This document shows, piece after piece, positions 27,025 through 36,826 of a DNA stretch of 64,000 nucleotides (position 1 is its first letter; every line of letters begins with the position of its first letter). The translations under genes were made by a program, and so were the position numbers. The notes beneath the pieces are model-generated. The model saw nothing but the letters and a program-made list of their open reading frames with translations. It was not told the DNA's origin and did no database searches. The DNA lies in assembly GCF_900636575.1 (NCBI RefSeq), contig NZ_LR134293.1, positions 741,001-805,000 on the forward strand, in the 5' to 3' direction. Origin of the DNA: Streptococcus canis (GTDB taxonomy: Bacteria > Bacillota > Bacilli > Lactobacillales > Streptococcaceae).

Positions 27025-27888
27025 TTAGTCCTGATGGTCATCGCACATCAGTGGTTTAGGTTGCTTATTGAGCTTAGGAATTCTCAAGTGCTCTCCTTCA
27101 AGCGGTTCATCGTTTTCTTCATAACGCTTTTTGAGGCGGTCGTAAAAAATGACATTGGCTGTGGTGAAGTAAGGTAAAAGGTAGATAGTTAACAAACCAA
27201 GGGTTAACAGGTTTAACAGAAACCAGCCGATAAAGCTTAATTGTAACAAGAAGAGCTTCCATTTGTAACCTTTCATCATAGCGACGCTGGTTTCAATAGC
27301 AGCAACAGAACCTAAGTAGGCCCCCTCTTTGACCTTATCGTAGAGAATATATTCTGCTAAACTATAAGCGTAGTAGCGGTTGACATAAATACCAAAACCC
27401 ACCAAGGTGAGAAGAGCTCCGAGAACCAAAAAGACCAAAGAGATAGCAATACCTGTACCCGATTTTGCATTCATCATAAAGGCAGATAAGCCGATAATGA
27501 AAATAAAGAGTCCTAGGAACCAAATCAAAGACCAGACAAGGAAGAAAAGCCACTTCATGAAAAACAAAATCAGTAGCTTGCCAAAAAGTTCTCCCGAAAA
27601 AGCTGTTGTTGATTCGGAAAACGTCACCTTGCGGCGGTAGTGCCTAACAACATCAATCATGGTAAAGGCGGCTGACAAGGTAAAAAAGCTAATGATAAGA
27701 GTCAATAGCAAAGGGAAATAACTAGCCATTAAGGATATTTCGATGCCATATGCTAAAATATAACCTTGATGGACTTCAATGCCGAAATGGAAAATGACGA
27801 GAAGTGTTGGGATTAAAAATAGTAAATACTTACCAGAAAGGCTCGCTAAGGTCGTCTTTGCTTGGCGTTTTATTTCTTTAATTGACAT
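27025..27888 (-). CDS. DUF975-family integral membrane protein
   Basis: About 287 residues with roughly six membrane segments; the N-terminus MSIKEIKRQAKTTL and C-terminal half match the DUF975 family, whose function is unknown. The start is placed at 27888, because AAAGGAG lies 7 bp upstream on this strand; the open frame itself extends further. A TATAAT (-10) is seen on the minus strand near 27909-27914. Convergent with perR, divergent from tgt. Confidence 0.85.
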   Translation of the reverse strand: MSIKEIKRQAKTTLASLSGKYLLFLIPTLLVIFHFGIEVHQGYILAYGIEISLMASYFPLLLTLIISFFTLSAAFTMIDVVRHYRRKVTFSESTTAFSGELFGKLLILFFMKWLFFLVWSLIWFLGLFIFIIGLSAFMMNAKSGTGIAISLVFLVLGALLTLVGFGIYVNRYYAYSLAEYILYDKVKEGAYLGSVAAIETSVAMMKGYKWKLFLLQLSFIGWFLLNLLTLGLLTIYLLPYFTTANVIFYDRLKKRYEENDEPLEGEHLRIPKLNKQPKPLMCDDHQD

Positions 27889-28092
27889 AGTAAACTCCTT
27901 TGTCCCATTATACCATAAAATAAACGTCAGAAAATCAGCAGTTGCATTAGTGTTTCCTTTCAAGGAAAGCATGACAAGATTTGGATTTTTTGATAAAATG
28001 ATAGGCGCTGGAACAACATGTCATCTTGAAGCCCTTCATTATGATGGAAACTCAGGCAGATTAAAAACGCTCAAGACTGTTTATCTTGATAG

Positions 28093-29250
<1,158 letters not shown>

Positions 29251-29266
29251 TTAAAAATGCTAAAAT

Positions 29267-29310
29267 CCTGAAACTGAAGGCGACAATCGTCTCTGGTTTC
29301 AGGCTTTTTT
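29267..29310 (+). terminator. Terminator of tgt
   Basis: CCTGAAAC pairs with GTTTCAGG, followed by C and six Ts. Confidence 0.85.
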
Positions 29311-29466
29311 ACATAGACGGATAATTAGTGCTTTCAATCGATAGGTCAATTTTTAAAGGGAAGATCTTGTTTTTTACTTGTTCTTTTTTGGACAACAGTT
29401 ACCCTTTTAAAAAATGAGGTTGACAAATGATAAATTTTTGATTAAACTCTTACAAGAGGATGAGAG

Positions 29467-29778
29467 ATGACGGACTGTTTTGGAATTGCTCTTGACCAGG
29501 AGTATCGCTGCCTACATTATCATACGTCACTTGATATTGTAGGGCTCAAGTGTGCTGCTTGTCAGACTTATTATGCTTGTTACCATTGCCATGACCAGTT
29601 AACCAATCATGCTTTTGTGGCAACAGGATCTGCTGAAATGTTCCCTGTGATTTGTGGTCACTGTCGAAAGCTTTTAAGCCGATCTGACTATGGTTATGGC
29701 CATTGTCCTTATTGTCAAAGTCCCTTCAATCCAGCTTGCCATCGGCACAAGGATATCTATTTTTTAAAGGAGTCGTAA
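29467..29778 (+). CDS. CHY zinc-finger protein
   Basis: 103-residue protein rich in Cys and His: EYRCLHYHTSLDIVGLKC, CAACQTYYACYHCHDQL, VICGHCRKLL and GHCPYCQSPF arranged as in the CHY-type zinc finger family. Probably binds several zinc ions; role unknown. It ends 3 bp before bioY and so is likely co-transcribed with it. Confidence 0.85.
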   Translation: MTDCFGIALDQEYRCLHYHTSLDIVGLKCAACQTYYACYHCHDQLTNHAFVATGSAEMFPVICGHCRKLLSRSDYGYGHCPYCQSPFNPACHRHKDIYFLKES

Positions 29779-29781
29779 CAG

Positions 29782-30321
29782 ATGTTTACAACCAAAGAAC
29801 TTGTTAAGGTGGCTATGATGACCACTTTGATTATTATTTTAGGCTTTATTCCAGCTATTCCCTTAGGCTTTATTCCAGTCCCTATTGTTTTACAAAACTT
29901 AGGTATTATGTTGGCTGGATTGATGCTAGGTGGCAAAAAAGGAACCCTATCTGTTTTCTTATTTTTAGTGATTGGTCTTTTCTTACCTGTTTTTTCAGGA
30001 TCAAGAACAACGATCCCAGTTTTGATGGGCCCATCTGCTGGCTATGTCATTGCTTACCTTCTTGTGCCTGTTGCCTTTTCATTGCTTTACCGCAACTGGT
30101 TCTCAAAAAGTACGCCGTTGGCATTCTTGGCTCTTTTTATCTCAGGAGTTTTACTGGTTGATGTGATGGGAGCCATCTGGTTAGCAGCTTACACAGGGAT
30201 GCCACTTGTAACCTCCCTCTTGTCAAACTTGGTCTTTATTCCAGGGGACACCATCAAAGCAATCATTGCGACCATTATCGCTGTTAAATACAAAGATAGT
30301 TTTTTGAACACTAAAAACTAA
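29782..30321 (+). CDS. bioY: Biotin transporter substrate-binding subunit
   Basis: 179-residue membrane protein of the BioY family, the S component of energy-coupling-factor transporters for biotin. Five to six hydrophobic segments with the family block GSRTTIPVLMGPSAGYVIAYL, and VTSLLSNLVFIPGDTIKA near the end. It starts 3 bp after the CHY zinc-finger gene. ECF ATPases would be encoded elsewhere. Confidence 0.93.
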   Translation: MFTTKELVKVAMMTTLIIILGFIPAIPLGFIPVPIVLQNLGIMLAGLMLGGKKGTLSVFLFLVIGLFLPVFSGSRTTIPVLMGPSAGYVIAYLLVPVAFSLLYRNWFSKSTPLAFLALFISGVLLVDVMGAIWLAAYTGMPLVTSLLSNLVFIPGDTIKAIIATIIAVKYKDSFLNTKN

Positions 30322-30346
30322 TGGTTATCCGAAATTAAGTTGTGAA

Positions 30347-30385
30347 AACAAGTCTTGGCAGGCTTATCTGCTAGGGCTTGTTTTT
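30347..30385 (+). terminator. Terminator of bioY
   Basis: AACAAGTC pairs with GGCTTGTT, followed by Ts. Confidence 0.75.
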
Positions 30386-30455
30386 AATAGGTATCAATCC
30401 TCTTTGACACTAATTTTTGTTATAATAGGAGCAAAGCAAGAAAGAAGGTTTTGAG

Positions 30456-31235
30456 ATGAGATTAACCACCTTAGGGTCTTGGGGAGCCTATCCCTATCAA
30501 GATGCAGGAACAACGTCTTATTTAGTCACAGGACATGATGGTTTTCAGTTATTGATGGATGCAGGAAGTAGAGCACTCAATGAACTCGAAAAAGAAATCA
30601 GTCCTTTAGACCTAGATGCGGTGATTATCAGCCATTATCATCCAGACCACGTGGCTGATTTAGGCGTGTTGCGCCACTATTTTCAACTTTATCCAGGTTA
30701 CCTGTGGCAGCCTAAAGTATTGCCAATTTATGGGCATAATGAGGATAGACATGAATTTGCCAAACTTACTATTCCTGATGTTTCTGAAGGTAGAGCTTAC
30801 AATGTGGCAGGCGTTGAAACCATAGGCCCCTTTGACATTACATTTATCAAGACAGTTCACCCGGTGGTTTGCTATGCCTTTCGTATTTTAGAAAGAGAGA
30901 CTGGTCAGGTACTTGTCTTTACTGGAGACAGTGGTTACTTTGAGGGGCTTGCGGATTTTGCCAAGGGTGCTGACCTCTTCTTGGCAGACGTTTATCTCTA
31001 TGAAGGAAATGAAAACCATATCGCCCATTTGACTAGTAAGGAAGCAGGTTTGATTGCCAGTCAGGCAGTCGTTAAGAAACTGGTCTTGACCCACATGCCC
31101 CCTATTCCGCCAGAAGGTATTGATCCGAAAAATCATTTAGAAGTATTGAGGCAAGAGACACAGGTCTATGCAGGTGATATTCCTGTTGACCTTGCTTTGC
31201 CACACAAGGCTTGGAACTTGGGGAGTCTTTCCTGA
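30456..31235 (+). CDS. Metallo-beta-lactamase-fold hydrolase
   Basis: 259-residue cytoplasmic MBL-fold protein. The HxHxDH motif is SHYHPDHVADLG, with further ligands in FTGDSGYFEGL and LTHMPP near the C-terminus. Resembles RNase Z-like or cyclic-phosphodiesterase-like members; substrate unknown. An extended -10 (TGTTATAAT, ending 30426) precedes it. Its TGA overlaps the ATG of tadA (TGATG), so the two are translationally coupled. Confidence 0.87.
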   Translation: MRLTTLGSWGAYPYQDAGTTSYLVTGHDGFQLLMDAGSRALNELEKEISPLDLDAVIISHYHPDHVADLGVLRHYFQLYPGYLWQPKVLPIYGHNEDRHEFAKLTIPDVSEGRAYNVAGVETIGPFDITFIKTVHPVVCYAFRILERETGQVLVFTGDSGYFEGLADFAKGADLFLADVYLYEGNENHIAHLTSKEAGLIASQAVVKKLVLTHMPPIPPEGIDPKNHLEVLRQETQVYAGDIPVDLALPHKAWNLGSLS

Positions 31236-31762
31236 TGCCATATAGTTTAGAAGAGCAAACTTATTTTATGCGAGAGGCCCTAAAAGAAGCTGAGAAGTCC
31301 CTCCAAAAAGCAGAAATTCCAATTGGCTGTGTCATTGTCAAAGATGGTGAGATTATTGGCCGAGGGCACAATGCGCGTGAAGAGCTTAACCAAGCTGTCA
31401 TGCACGCAGAAATCATGGCTATTAATGAAGCCAATGCCAATCAAGGGAACTGGCGCTTATTAGACACTACTATGTTTGTGACCATCGAACCCTGTGTCAT
31501 GTGCAGTGGAGCCATTGGGCTAGCAAGGATTCCGCATGTTATTTATGGGGCCAGCAATCAAAAATTTGGTGGAGCAGACAGTCTTTACCAGATATTGACA
31601 GATGAGCGCTTAAACCACCGTGTAGAGGTTGAACGAGGTCTGTTAGCAGAAGATTGCGCTAGAATCATGCAAACCTTCTTTAGACAAGGACGAGAACGTC
31701 AAAAAGAAGCTAAACGCCTGGCCAAAGAGCAAGAAACAGTGCTTGCTGATGACGAAACCTAA
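31235..31762 (+). CDS. tadA: tRNA-specific adenosine deaminase
   Basis: 175-residue zinc deaminase that makes inosine at position 34 of tRNA-Arg(ACG). Active site: VMHAEIMAI (His and catalytic Glu) and PCVMCSGAI (two zinc Cys). The ATG at 31235 overlaps the previous stop; the open frame extends 24 bp further upstream but the family starts here. The C-terminal tail is Lys/Glu rich. Confidence 0.95.
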   Translation: MPYSLEEQTYFMREALKEAEKSLQKAEIPIGCVIVKDGEIIGRGHNAREELNQAVMHAEIMAINEANANQGNWRLLDTTMFVTIEPCVMCSGAIGLARIPHVIYGASNQKFGGADSLYQILTDERLNHRVEVERGLLAEDCARIMQTFFRQGRERQKEAKRLAKEQETVLADDET

Positions 31763-31861
31763 CCATGTCAAAGAGACTTAGCCAATGCGTTTAAGCCTCT
31801 TTTCCATTCTAAAAGGTATGCTCAAGTCAGGCAACAGCAGCAGATGAACCTAATTAGTAGT

Positions 31862-33082
31862 TTACGTGTGATTGGTAAAAGAAATACTAAAGGTTTCTGC
31901 TAATAGACCATAGGAGAAACCGCTGTAATGTTCCCAATAGTGGCTAAAGAGGTTGTGGTACCTTGCTTGATTAGCTGCTAAGTCTGTGACCATCTGGTCA
32001 TAATCTGCTTGGTTGGCAAATTGAAGGCTGACCTGCTCTTGCCCTTGCAACAATTGGCTTTTTAGGCTATTGAGAATGGCATTAGTATCAAAGCTAGTCA
32101 TATAACTGTGGTTACGTTTGGCATAGATTAAAGTGTCATCTGTACATTTCGGAATGTTCCAAACCTGTTTAAAGGTTTCTTTAGCGTTAAAAGTAATGTC
32201 CGCGCTAGCTTGATGAGATAAGGACATGATTTGGTCGGGCAAGCAGAGAAAGCTATAATTGATAGTTGTTTGTTGCTGCTGAGACAGATGATTGTCAAAC
32301 ACAGGATCGCCCCAAGTAGCATCTACGCCATAATATTGTCCGTTGAGCTCAACAGCATTCCAAGCATGAGGAAAAGCTTCCTGTGTTTGGCGTGATGTTC
32401 CTGTTCCTCTAATGTAGGCGACAGGAATATTAGCCTTCTGGCAGAGAAATTGAAAGGCCTGAGCGTAACCATTACACACGGATAAATGATCAATAAAGAC
32501 ACTTTTAATGTCCTGGTTAGACGAAATTTGAGACTGGTCTCCGGATTGGTAAGCTTCAAAGGCTTTTTTATTGTAGTCCGTATCTTTAATAATCACCTCG
32601 TAAAAATATTTAATGCGTTCGTAGTCATCTCCGGTCGGCATCTTAGCAACAATATCGTCTCCAATGGCCTGTAAGTCTTGGTAAGTTTTTTGGGCGTCTT
32701 TTGGTAAAGGAAAGGTGACGAAGGCTGTTTGATCAGAAAGTTCAAACTGATAATCTGCAGAAGTAATCCAATAAAATTCGGGATTGTCCATCATAAAGGC
32801 ATCAATGGTTTTAATTAAGCTTTTTTTAGAAGCAGGTAGCAAACTGATGACCTCACGAAATTGTGATAAGCTGTCATGCAAGGCAAGATAGTTTTCTTGC
32901 TCTGTCTTGGATAACTGCTGAAAATAATAATGTTGCCCTACTTGAGCGATGGCCTTTTGCCGTTTTTGCCCTGTCAATGCAGAAGCTTCTCTCTGATTGG
33001 AAGGTTTATTGACGAGCCCACAAGCAGACAAACTAACCATTATCAAACCAATAAATACTAAGACACTAAACTCTTTTTTCAT
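31862..33082 (-). CDS. Secreted lipoprotein with transglutaminase-like domain
   Basis: About 406 residues. MKKEFSVLVFIGLIMVSLSAC is a lipoprotein signal with lipobox LSAC, so it is anchored outside the cell. The transglutaminase-like catalytic triad is visible: Cys in SVCNGYAQAFQFL, His in FPHAWNAVEL and Asp in VDATWGDP. The start at 33082 is chosen for the signal peptide; the frame is open 195 bp further upstream into the SRP RNA promoter region, which is not coding. A TATAAT on this strand near 33110-33115 fits a short leader. Family members act as cysteine proteases or crosslinkers; activity here is not known. Confidence 0.85.
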   Translation of the reverse strand: MKKEFSVLVFIGLIMVSLSACGLVNKPSNQREASALTGQKRQKAIAQVGQHYYFQQLSKTEQENYLALHDSLSQFREVISLLPASKKSLIKTIDAFMMDNPEFYWITSADYQFELSDQTAFVTFPLPKDAQKTYQDLQAIGDDIVAKMPTGDDYERIKYFYEVIIKDTDYNKKAFEAYQSGDQSQISSNQDIKSVFIDHLSVCNGYAQAFQFLCQKANIPVAYIRGTGTSRQTQEAFPHAWNAVELNGQYYGVDATWGDPVFDNHLSQQQQTTINYSFLCLPDQIMSLSHQASADITFNAKETFKQVWNIPKCTDDTLIYAKRNHSYMTSFDTNAILNSLKSQLLQGQEQVSLQFANQADYDQMVTDLAANQARYHNLFSHYWEHYSGFSYGLLAETFSISFTNHT

Positions 33083-33306
33083 ACACTTCGTCCGCTCTAA
33101 TCTAATCAGCTTTATTATAACATAGAGAAGGGGTGAAACGGGCGAAAGGGAAAGATTTCCAAAAAGGAAACATGATTTTCTGAAAGGGTCATAGGTTTCC
33201 TGCCTATTCCACCCCGCCTGTCCTAAAATAAGGCTGCCCTCACTTGAAGGTGATTTCTCTGTGTTGAAAGCTTGCAAACTGGAAACGATATGCTATAATA
33301 ATAAAT

Positions 33307-33387
33307 GGAGCAACACTTGTGCGTGAAGTGGGTCAGGGGAGGAATCCAGCAGCCCTAAGCGATTGTCGGGTGTGTGCTCTTTTTTTG
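33307..33387 (+). ncRNA. ffs: 4.5S signal recognition particle RNA (bacterial small SRP RNA)
   Basis: Contains the conserved SRP helix 8 tip: GGGTCAGGGGAGGAA, then TCCAGCAGCCC, with the GGAA tetraloop/asymmetric loop pattern. The ends pair (GAGCAACAC with GTGTGTGCTC) and are followed by seven Ts as a terminator. A promoter lies just upstream (TTGCAA 33272-33277, 16 bp, TATAAT 33294-33299). It binds Ffh for co-translational targeting of membrane proteins. Confidence 0.9.
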
Positions 33388-33410
33388 TTGTAGCAGGTGT
33401 TCCGATTGGC

Positions 33411-33834
33411 TACTCCATTTGTATTGGGAGCTATTGCAGGCGGAGCTAATGAGACTGCTCGTAAAAAAGGACAGAGATGGTTCAAAATAATGTATCGTTT
33501 TATAATGAATTATTAGCATTATTATAGTAATAGCGCTTCAGATTGAAGAAAAAGTCCAGTTAGGACAATGTTTCTTCAATCTTTTTTGCTCCTCTAAAAA
33601 AGAAAAACTCCTGAAACACGACAACATAAGTGTTTCAAGAGTTGGTTGAAGTCATGATCATTAAATCATTTTCATCGACACCTTCTAAAAATAGAGTTTG
33701 TCTACGTTCTGTAGCACTATTATAGTATTAGCGCTTTTGACAGTATATCCACCTGTTTTTCGTGCTATCTATGAATCTGGTCGAGATTTTGGTCGTAGCA
33801 TTGTGGGAGCTTTTTTCTCCTAATCTAGATGATT
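33411..33834 (+). pseudogene. Possible small gene interrupted by repeat copy 2
   Basis: Right after the SRP RNA an open stretch encodes TPFVLGAIAGGANETARKKG (about 33417-33476), glycine-rich and protein-like, running into the repeat. Beyond the repeat, about 33740-33821 encodes VYPPVFRAIYESGRDFGRS then IVGAFFS and a TAA. The two pieces may be the ends of one small protein, or remnants of two. No family recognised. Confidence 0.3.
33515..33736 (+). repeat. 174-bp interspersed repeat, copy 2, with flanking duplication
   Basis: Element at 33539-33712, same orientation, same 174-bp length and nearly the same sequence as copy 1. It is flanked by two 24-bp copies (33515-33538 and 33713-33736) of a hairpin-like sequence starting AGCA and ending TAGCGCTT, differing at two positions, so this insertion may be older. 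Confidence 0.7.
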
Positions 33835-33840
33835 AGTCAT

Positions 33841-33868
33841 AGCAAGTCCGTCTAGGGCTTGCTTTTTT
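33841..33868 (+). terminator. Terminator before the PsiE-like gene
   Basis: AGCAAGTCC pairs with GGGCTTGCT, followed by Ts. It would end transcription of the disrupted region downstream of the SRP RNA. Confidence 0.8.
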
Positions 33869-33926
33869 AGTGTTCAAATGATTATAATTTTTATATAATG
33901 AGAGTAGGATATGTTAAGGAGATAGT

Positions 33927-34547
33927 ATGAGAAAGTATTTACAAGTTAGGTTATACGAATTGTCCTATTATGTTGAGATTTTGATTTCCATTATATTGCT
34001 AGTGTCTTTATTGATTTTGACAGGTCATTTAGCCTTGATGCTGACGGGGATTTTTTCGATCAAGAGTGGTTTGGACACCTACTTGCAGAATTTTCTCAAT
34101 CAGGCGATGAGTATCGCGATTGGGGTCGAGTTGATTAAGATGTTGAGTAAACACACTTCAGGTACCATCATTGAAGTGCTTTTGTTTGCCATTGCCCGTC
34201 AAATTGTGGTGGCGCATGGCTCTCCTATTGATTCGCTCCTGAGTGTCCTTGCTTTGACTATCTTGTTTGCAACTCGGAAATACCTCTTTACCAGCTTTGA
34301 TGACACCTCTAGTGTGGTTGTCAGAGGCAGTCAGAAGGTAAAGGTAGCCAATGTGCTGGCGCGTGTCAATTTACCAGCAGCTAGCAAAGACGAATTAATG
34401 CGTGATTTGATGCTTCGTCATTTAGAAGTAGAGGATAAGCTCCCAACAATTGGGGCTTCCATTGCTTTTGCGGATGTGGCCTTACGCATTGATCACATGC
34501 ACGAAGGAGTGATTACTCGGATTGAAATCATCAAGTCTCTCAAATAA
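33927..34547 (+). CDS. PsiE-like membrane protein
   Basis: 206 residues: an N-terminal membrane half (about four segments, residues 15-130) resembling the PsiE/phosphate-starvation-inducible family, and a soluble C-terminal half (about 135-206, starting SVVVRGSQKVKVANVLARVNLP) resembling transporter-associated domains. Role unknown. AAGGAG before the ATG and a -10 TATAAT in the preceding 30 bp mark it as a single gene with its own promoter and terminator. Confidence 0.75.
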   Translation: MRKYLQVRLYELSYYVEILISIILLVSLLILTGHLALMLTGIFSIKSGLDTYLQNFLNQAMSIAIGVELIKMLSKHTSGTIIEVLLFAIARQIVVAHGSPIDSLLSVLALTILFATRKYLFTSFDDTSSVVVRGSQKVKVANVLARVNLPAASKDELMRDLMLRHLEVEDKLPTIGASIAFADVALRIDHMHEGVITRIEIIKSLK

Positions 34548-34556
34548 GAAAATTCA

Positions 34557-34578
34557 AACGGCCATCAGGTCGTTTTTT
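34557..34578 (+). terminator. Terminator of the PsiE-like gene
   Basis: AACGGCC pairs with GGTCGTT around ATCA, followed by Ts. Confidence 0.8.
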
Positions 34579-34685
34579 AATAGGCAAACTAGGTTAGTAA
34601 ATGATGGCCTTGTGTTATTTTTGCCAAAACAAAGGAAAGCTTATGGAAAAGAGTTTTAACAGATAAACACCCATTGCTCTTGTTT

Positions 34686-34761
34686 GTAGCTAGTCTAGAA
34701 CCGTTAGTCTGGTTTTCTAAATAAACCTCGGTTCTATCAATCAATCCGATAGCCTAGCTAC
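34686..34761 (+). other. Nested long-range inverted repeats upstream of pgi
   Basis: GTAGCTAG (34686-34693) pairs with CTAGCTAC (34754-34761), and inside it AGAACCG (34697-34703) pairs with CGGTTCT (34729-34735). The remainder of the 475-bp gap before pgi holds a possible -10 TATAAT at 34810-34815 and a leader of about 200 bases with no convincing gene (a 77-codon frame at 34768 has no ribosome site). Confidence 0.4.
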
Positions 34762-35022
34762 TAATCGTTGGATACAATCGCCTTTAGATGCTGTCTTTTG
34801 ATTTTTCTGTATAATTTCAGAAACATCGAAAACAAAATGTTCTCCTTTAATAGATCAGTCTTAGAGAAAGCCACCCTAGCCTGTTTTTATAAGGTTGAAA
34901 ACTTGAAAACCTTTTCAAAACCTCAGGCTTTTTCACAGGTGAAATCAGATAAAACCATTGAAATATTAGGTAGAAAAGGTTATCATACTAATGAAACTTA
35001 AAATTTTAAGGGAGTGAAACTC

Positions 35023-36372
35023 ATGTCACATATTACATTTGATTATTCAAAAGTCCTCGAGTCATTTGCAGGACAACATGAAATTGATTTTTTACAAGGC
35101 CAAGTAACAGAAGCTGACAAGTTATTACGTGAAGGAACTGGACCAGGTTCAGATTTCTTGGGCTGGCTTGACCTTCCAGAAAACCACGACAAAGACGAAT
35201 TTGCACGTATCTTGACTGCTGCTGAAAAGATTAAAGCAGACAGTGAAGTTCTTGTGGTTATTGGTATCGGTGGCTCATACCTTGGTGCCAAAGCTGCTAT
35301 TGATTTCTTGAACAACCACTTTGCTAACTTACAAACTGCTAAAGAGCGTAAAGCGCCACAAATTCTTTATGCTGGAAACTCTATCTCATCAACTTACTTA
35401 GCTGATCTTGTAGAGTATGTCCAAGACAAAGAATTCTCAGTCAACGTGATTTCTAAGTCTGGTACAACTACTGAGCCGGCGATTGCCTTTCGTGTCTTCA
35501 AAGAACTTTTGGTTAAAAAATATGGCCAAGAAGAAGCTAACAAACGTATCTACGCTACAACAGACAAAGTTAAGGGGGCTGTTAAGGTAGAAGCTGACGC
35601 TAACAACTGGGAAACATTTGTGGTGCCAGACAACGTTGGTGGTCGTTTCTCAGTCTTGACTGCTGTTGGCTTGCTTCCAATTGCTGCATCAGGTGCAGAC
35701 ATCACAGCTCTTATGGAAGGTGCAAATGCAGCGCGTAAAGACCTTTCTTCAGACAAAATCTCTGAAAACATTGCATACCAATATGCTGCTGTTCGTAATG
35801 TGCTTTACCGCAAAGGCTACATCACTGAAATCTTGGCTAATTACGAACCATCTCTCCAATACTTTGGAGAATGGTGGAAACAATTAGCTGGTGAATCAGA
35901 AGGGAAAGATCAAAAAGGGATTTACCCAACTTCAGCTAACTTCTCAACAGACCTTCACTCACTTGGTCAATTTATCCAAGAAGGTTACCGTAACCTCTTT
36001 GAAACGGTTGTGCGTGTGGACAAACCTCGTAAAAACGTGATTATCCCTGAATTAGCAGAAGACCTTGACGGCCTTGGTTACCTTCAAGGTAAGGACGTTG
36101 ATTTTGTTAATAAAAAAGCAACTGACGGTGTGCTTCTTGCACACACAGATGGCGGCGTGCCAAACATGTTTGTCACTCTTCCAGCTCAAGACGAATTTAC
36201 CCTTGGTTACACTATTTACTTCTTCGAGCTTGCTATCGCCGTTTCAGGTTACATGAATGCTGTTAACCCATTTGACCAACCAGGTGTTGAAGCTTACAAA
36301 CGTAACATGTTTGCGCTTCTTGGAAAACCAGGTTTTGAAGAATTATCAGCAGAGCTTAACGCTCGTCTCTAA
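35023..36372 (+). CDS. pgi: Glucose-6-phosphate isomerase
   Basis: 449-residue glycolytic enzyme that interconverts glucose-6-phosphate and fructose-6-phosphate. The sugar-phosphate isomerase signatures are seen as [16 protein letters not shown] and [19 protein letters not shown], with catalytic-region [14 protein letters not shown] and the C-terminal [13 protein letters not shown]. The ATG at 35023 has AAGGGAG 8 bp upstream; an in-frame GTG at 35014 overlaps that site. Codon use is strongly biased, as expected for high expression. Confidence 0.97.
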   Translation: MSHITFDYSKVLESFAGQHEIDFLQGQVTEADKLLREGTGPGSDFLGWLDLPENHDKDEFARILTAAEKIKADSEVLVVIGIGGSYLGAKAAIDFLNNHFANLQTAKERKAPQILYAGNSISSTYLADLVEYVQDKEFSVNVISKSGTTTEPAIAFRVFKELLVKKYGQEEANKRIYATTDKVKGAVKVEADANNWETFVVPDNVGGRFSVLTAVGLLPIAASGADITALMEGANAARKDLSSDKISENIAYQYAAVRNVLYRKGYITEILANYEPSLQYFGEWWKQLAGESEGKDQKGIYPTSANFSTDLHSLGQFIQEGYRNLFETVVRVDKPRKNVIIPELAEDLDGLGYLQGKDVDFVNKKATDGVLLAHTDGGVPNMFVTLPAQDEFTLGYTIYFFELAIAVSGYMNAVNPFDQPGVEAYKRNMFALLGKPGFEELSAELNARL

Positions 36373-36389
36373 TCAACAGCTTGTTGCTA

Positions 36390-36416
36390 GGTCTTCCTTA
36401 AAGGGAGGCCTTTTTT
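36390..36416 (+). terminator. Terminator of pgi
   Basis: GGTCTTCC pairs with GGGAGGCC, followed by six Ts. Confidence 0.8.
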
Positions 36417-36475
36417 GGGGGTAGAGCCATTCCTGTGGGAACTAACTGTGCTTTCCCTTTTTATGTTACTATACT

Positions 36476-36733
36476 ATGATTAGTGACTGTTTTGAGGCTT
36501 GGTTCCAAAAAGTCTTGCTCCCCGCTTTAGATACATTGGTTGTCATTATGGACAAGGCAACGTTTCATAGGAGGAGTAGGCTAGAGGTCTTGTGTAAGGA
36601 GCAGGGACATAGACTTTTACCCCTTCCTCCGTACTCACCTGAGTATCATTTTATTGAGAAAATACGGACTCATATCAAAAACACCTCAGAAAAGTATTGC
36701 CAGAGCGATGCTGTTTTACTGCATTTAACTTAA
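36476..36733 (+). pseudogene. IS630-family transposase remnant (C-terminal fragment)
   Basis: 85 codons with DDE_3 domain features: FEAWFQKVLLPALDT, VIMDKATFHRRSRL (second catalytic Asp) and LPPYSPEYHFIEK (catalytic Glu). The N-terminal two thirds is missing and no inverted repeats were found, so this is a dead fragment. It lies between pgi and the convergent rivR. In S. pyogenes the small RNA RivX is encoded just downstream of rivR, which would place it antisense to or overlapping this fragment; I cannot delimit it. Confidence 0.75.
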
Positions 36734-36754
36734 CCTTATCATTATATTTCATAT

Positions 36755-36790
36755 AAAAACCCCTTCACTGGACTATCTAGCGAAAGGGGT
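36755..36790 (-). terminator. Terminator of rivR
   Basis: On the minus strand ACCCCTTT pairs with AAGGGGT, followed by a T-run, 37 bp after the rivR stop. Confidence 0.75.
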
Positions 36791-36826
36791 ACATATCAGT
36801 GTCTAAGAGGGGAGGTTCGAAAAGGT

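Noticed and set aside
31862..33277. Longer 471-codon version of the transglutaminase-like lipoprotein
   Set aside because: The extra 65 N-terminal residues would precede the lipoprotein signal and overlap the SRP RNA promoter region; start moved to 33082.
34768..35001. 77-codon open frame before pgi
   Set aside because: No ribosome site, odd composition, and it lies in what looks like the pgi leader.
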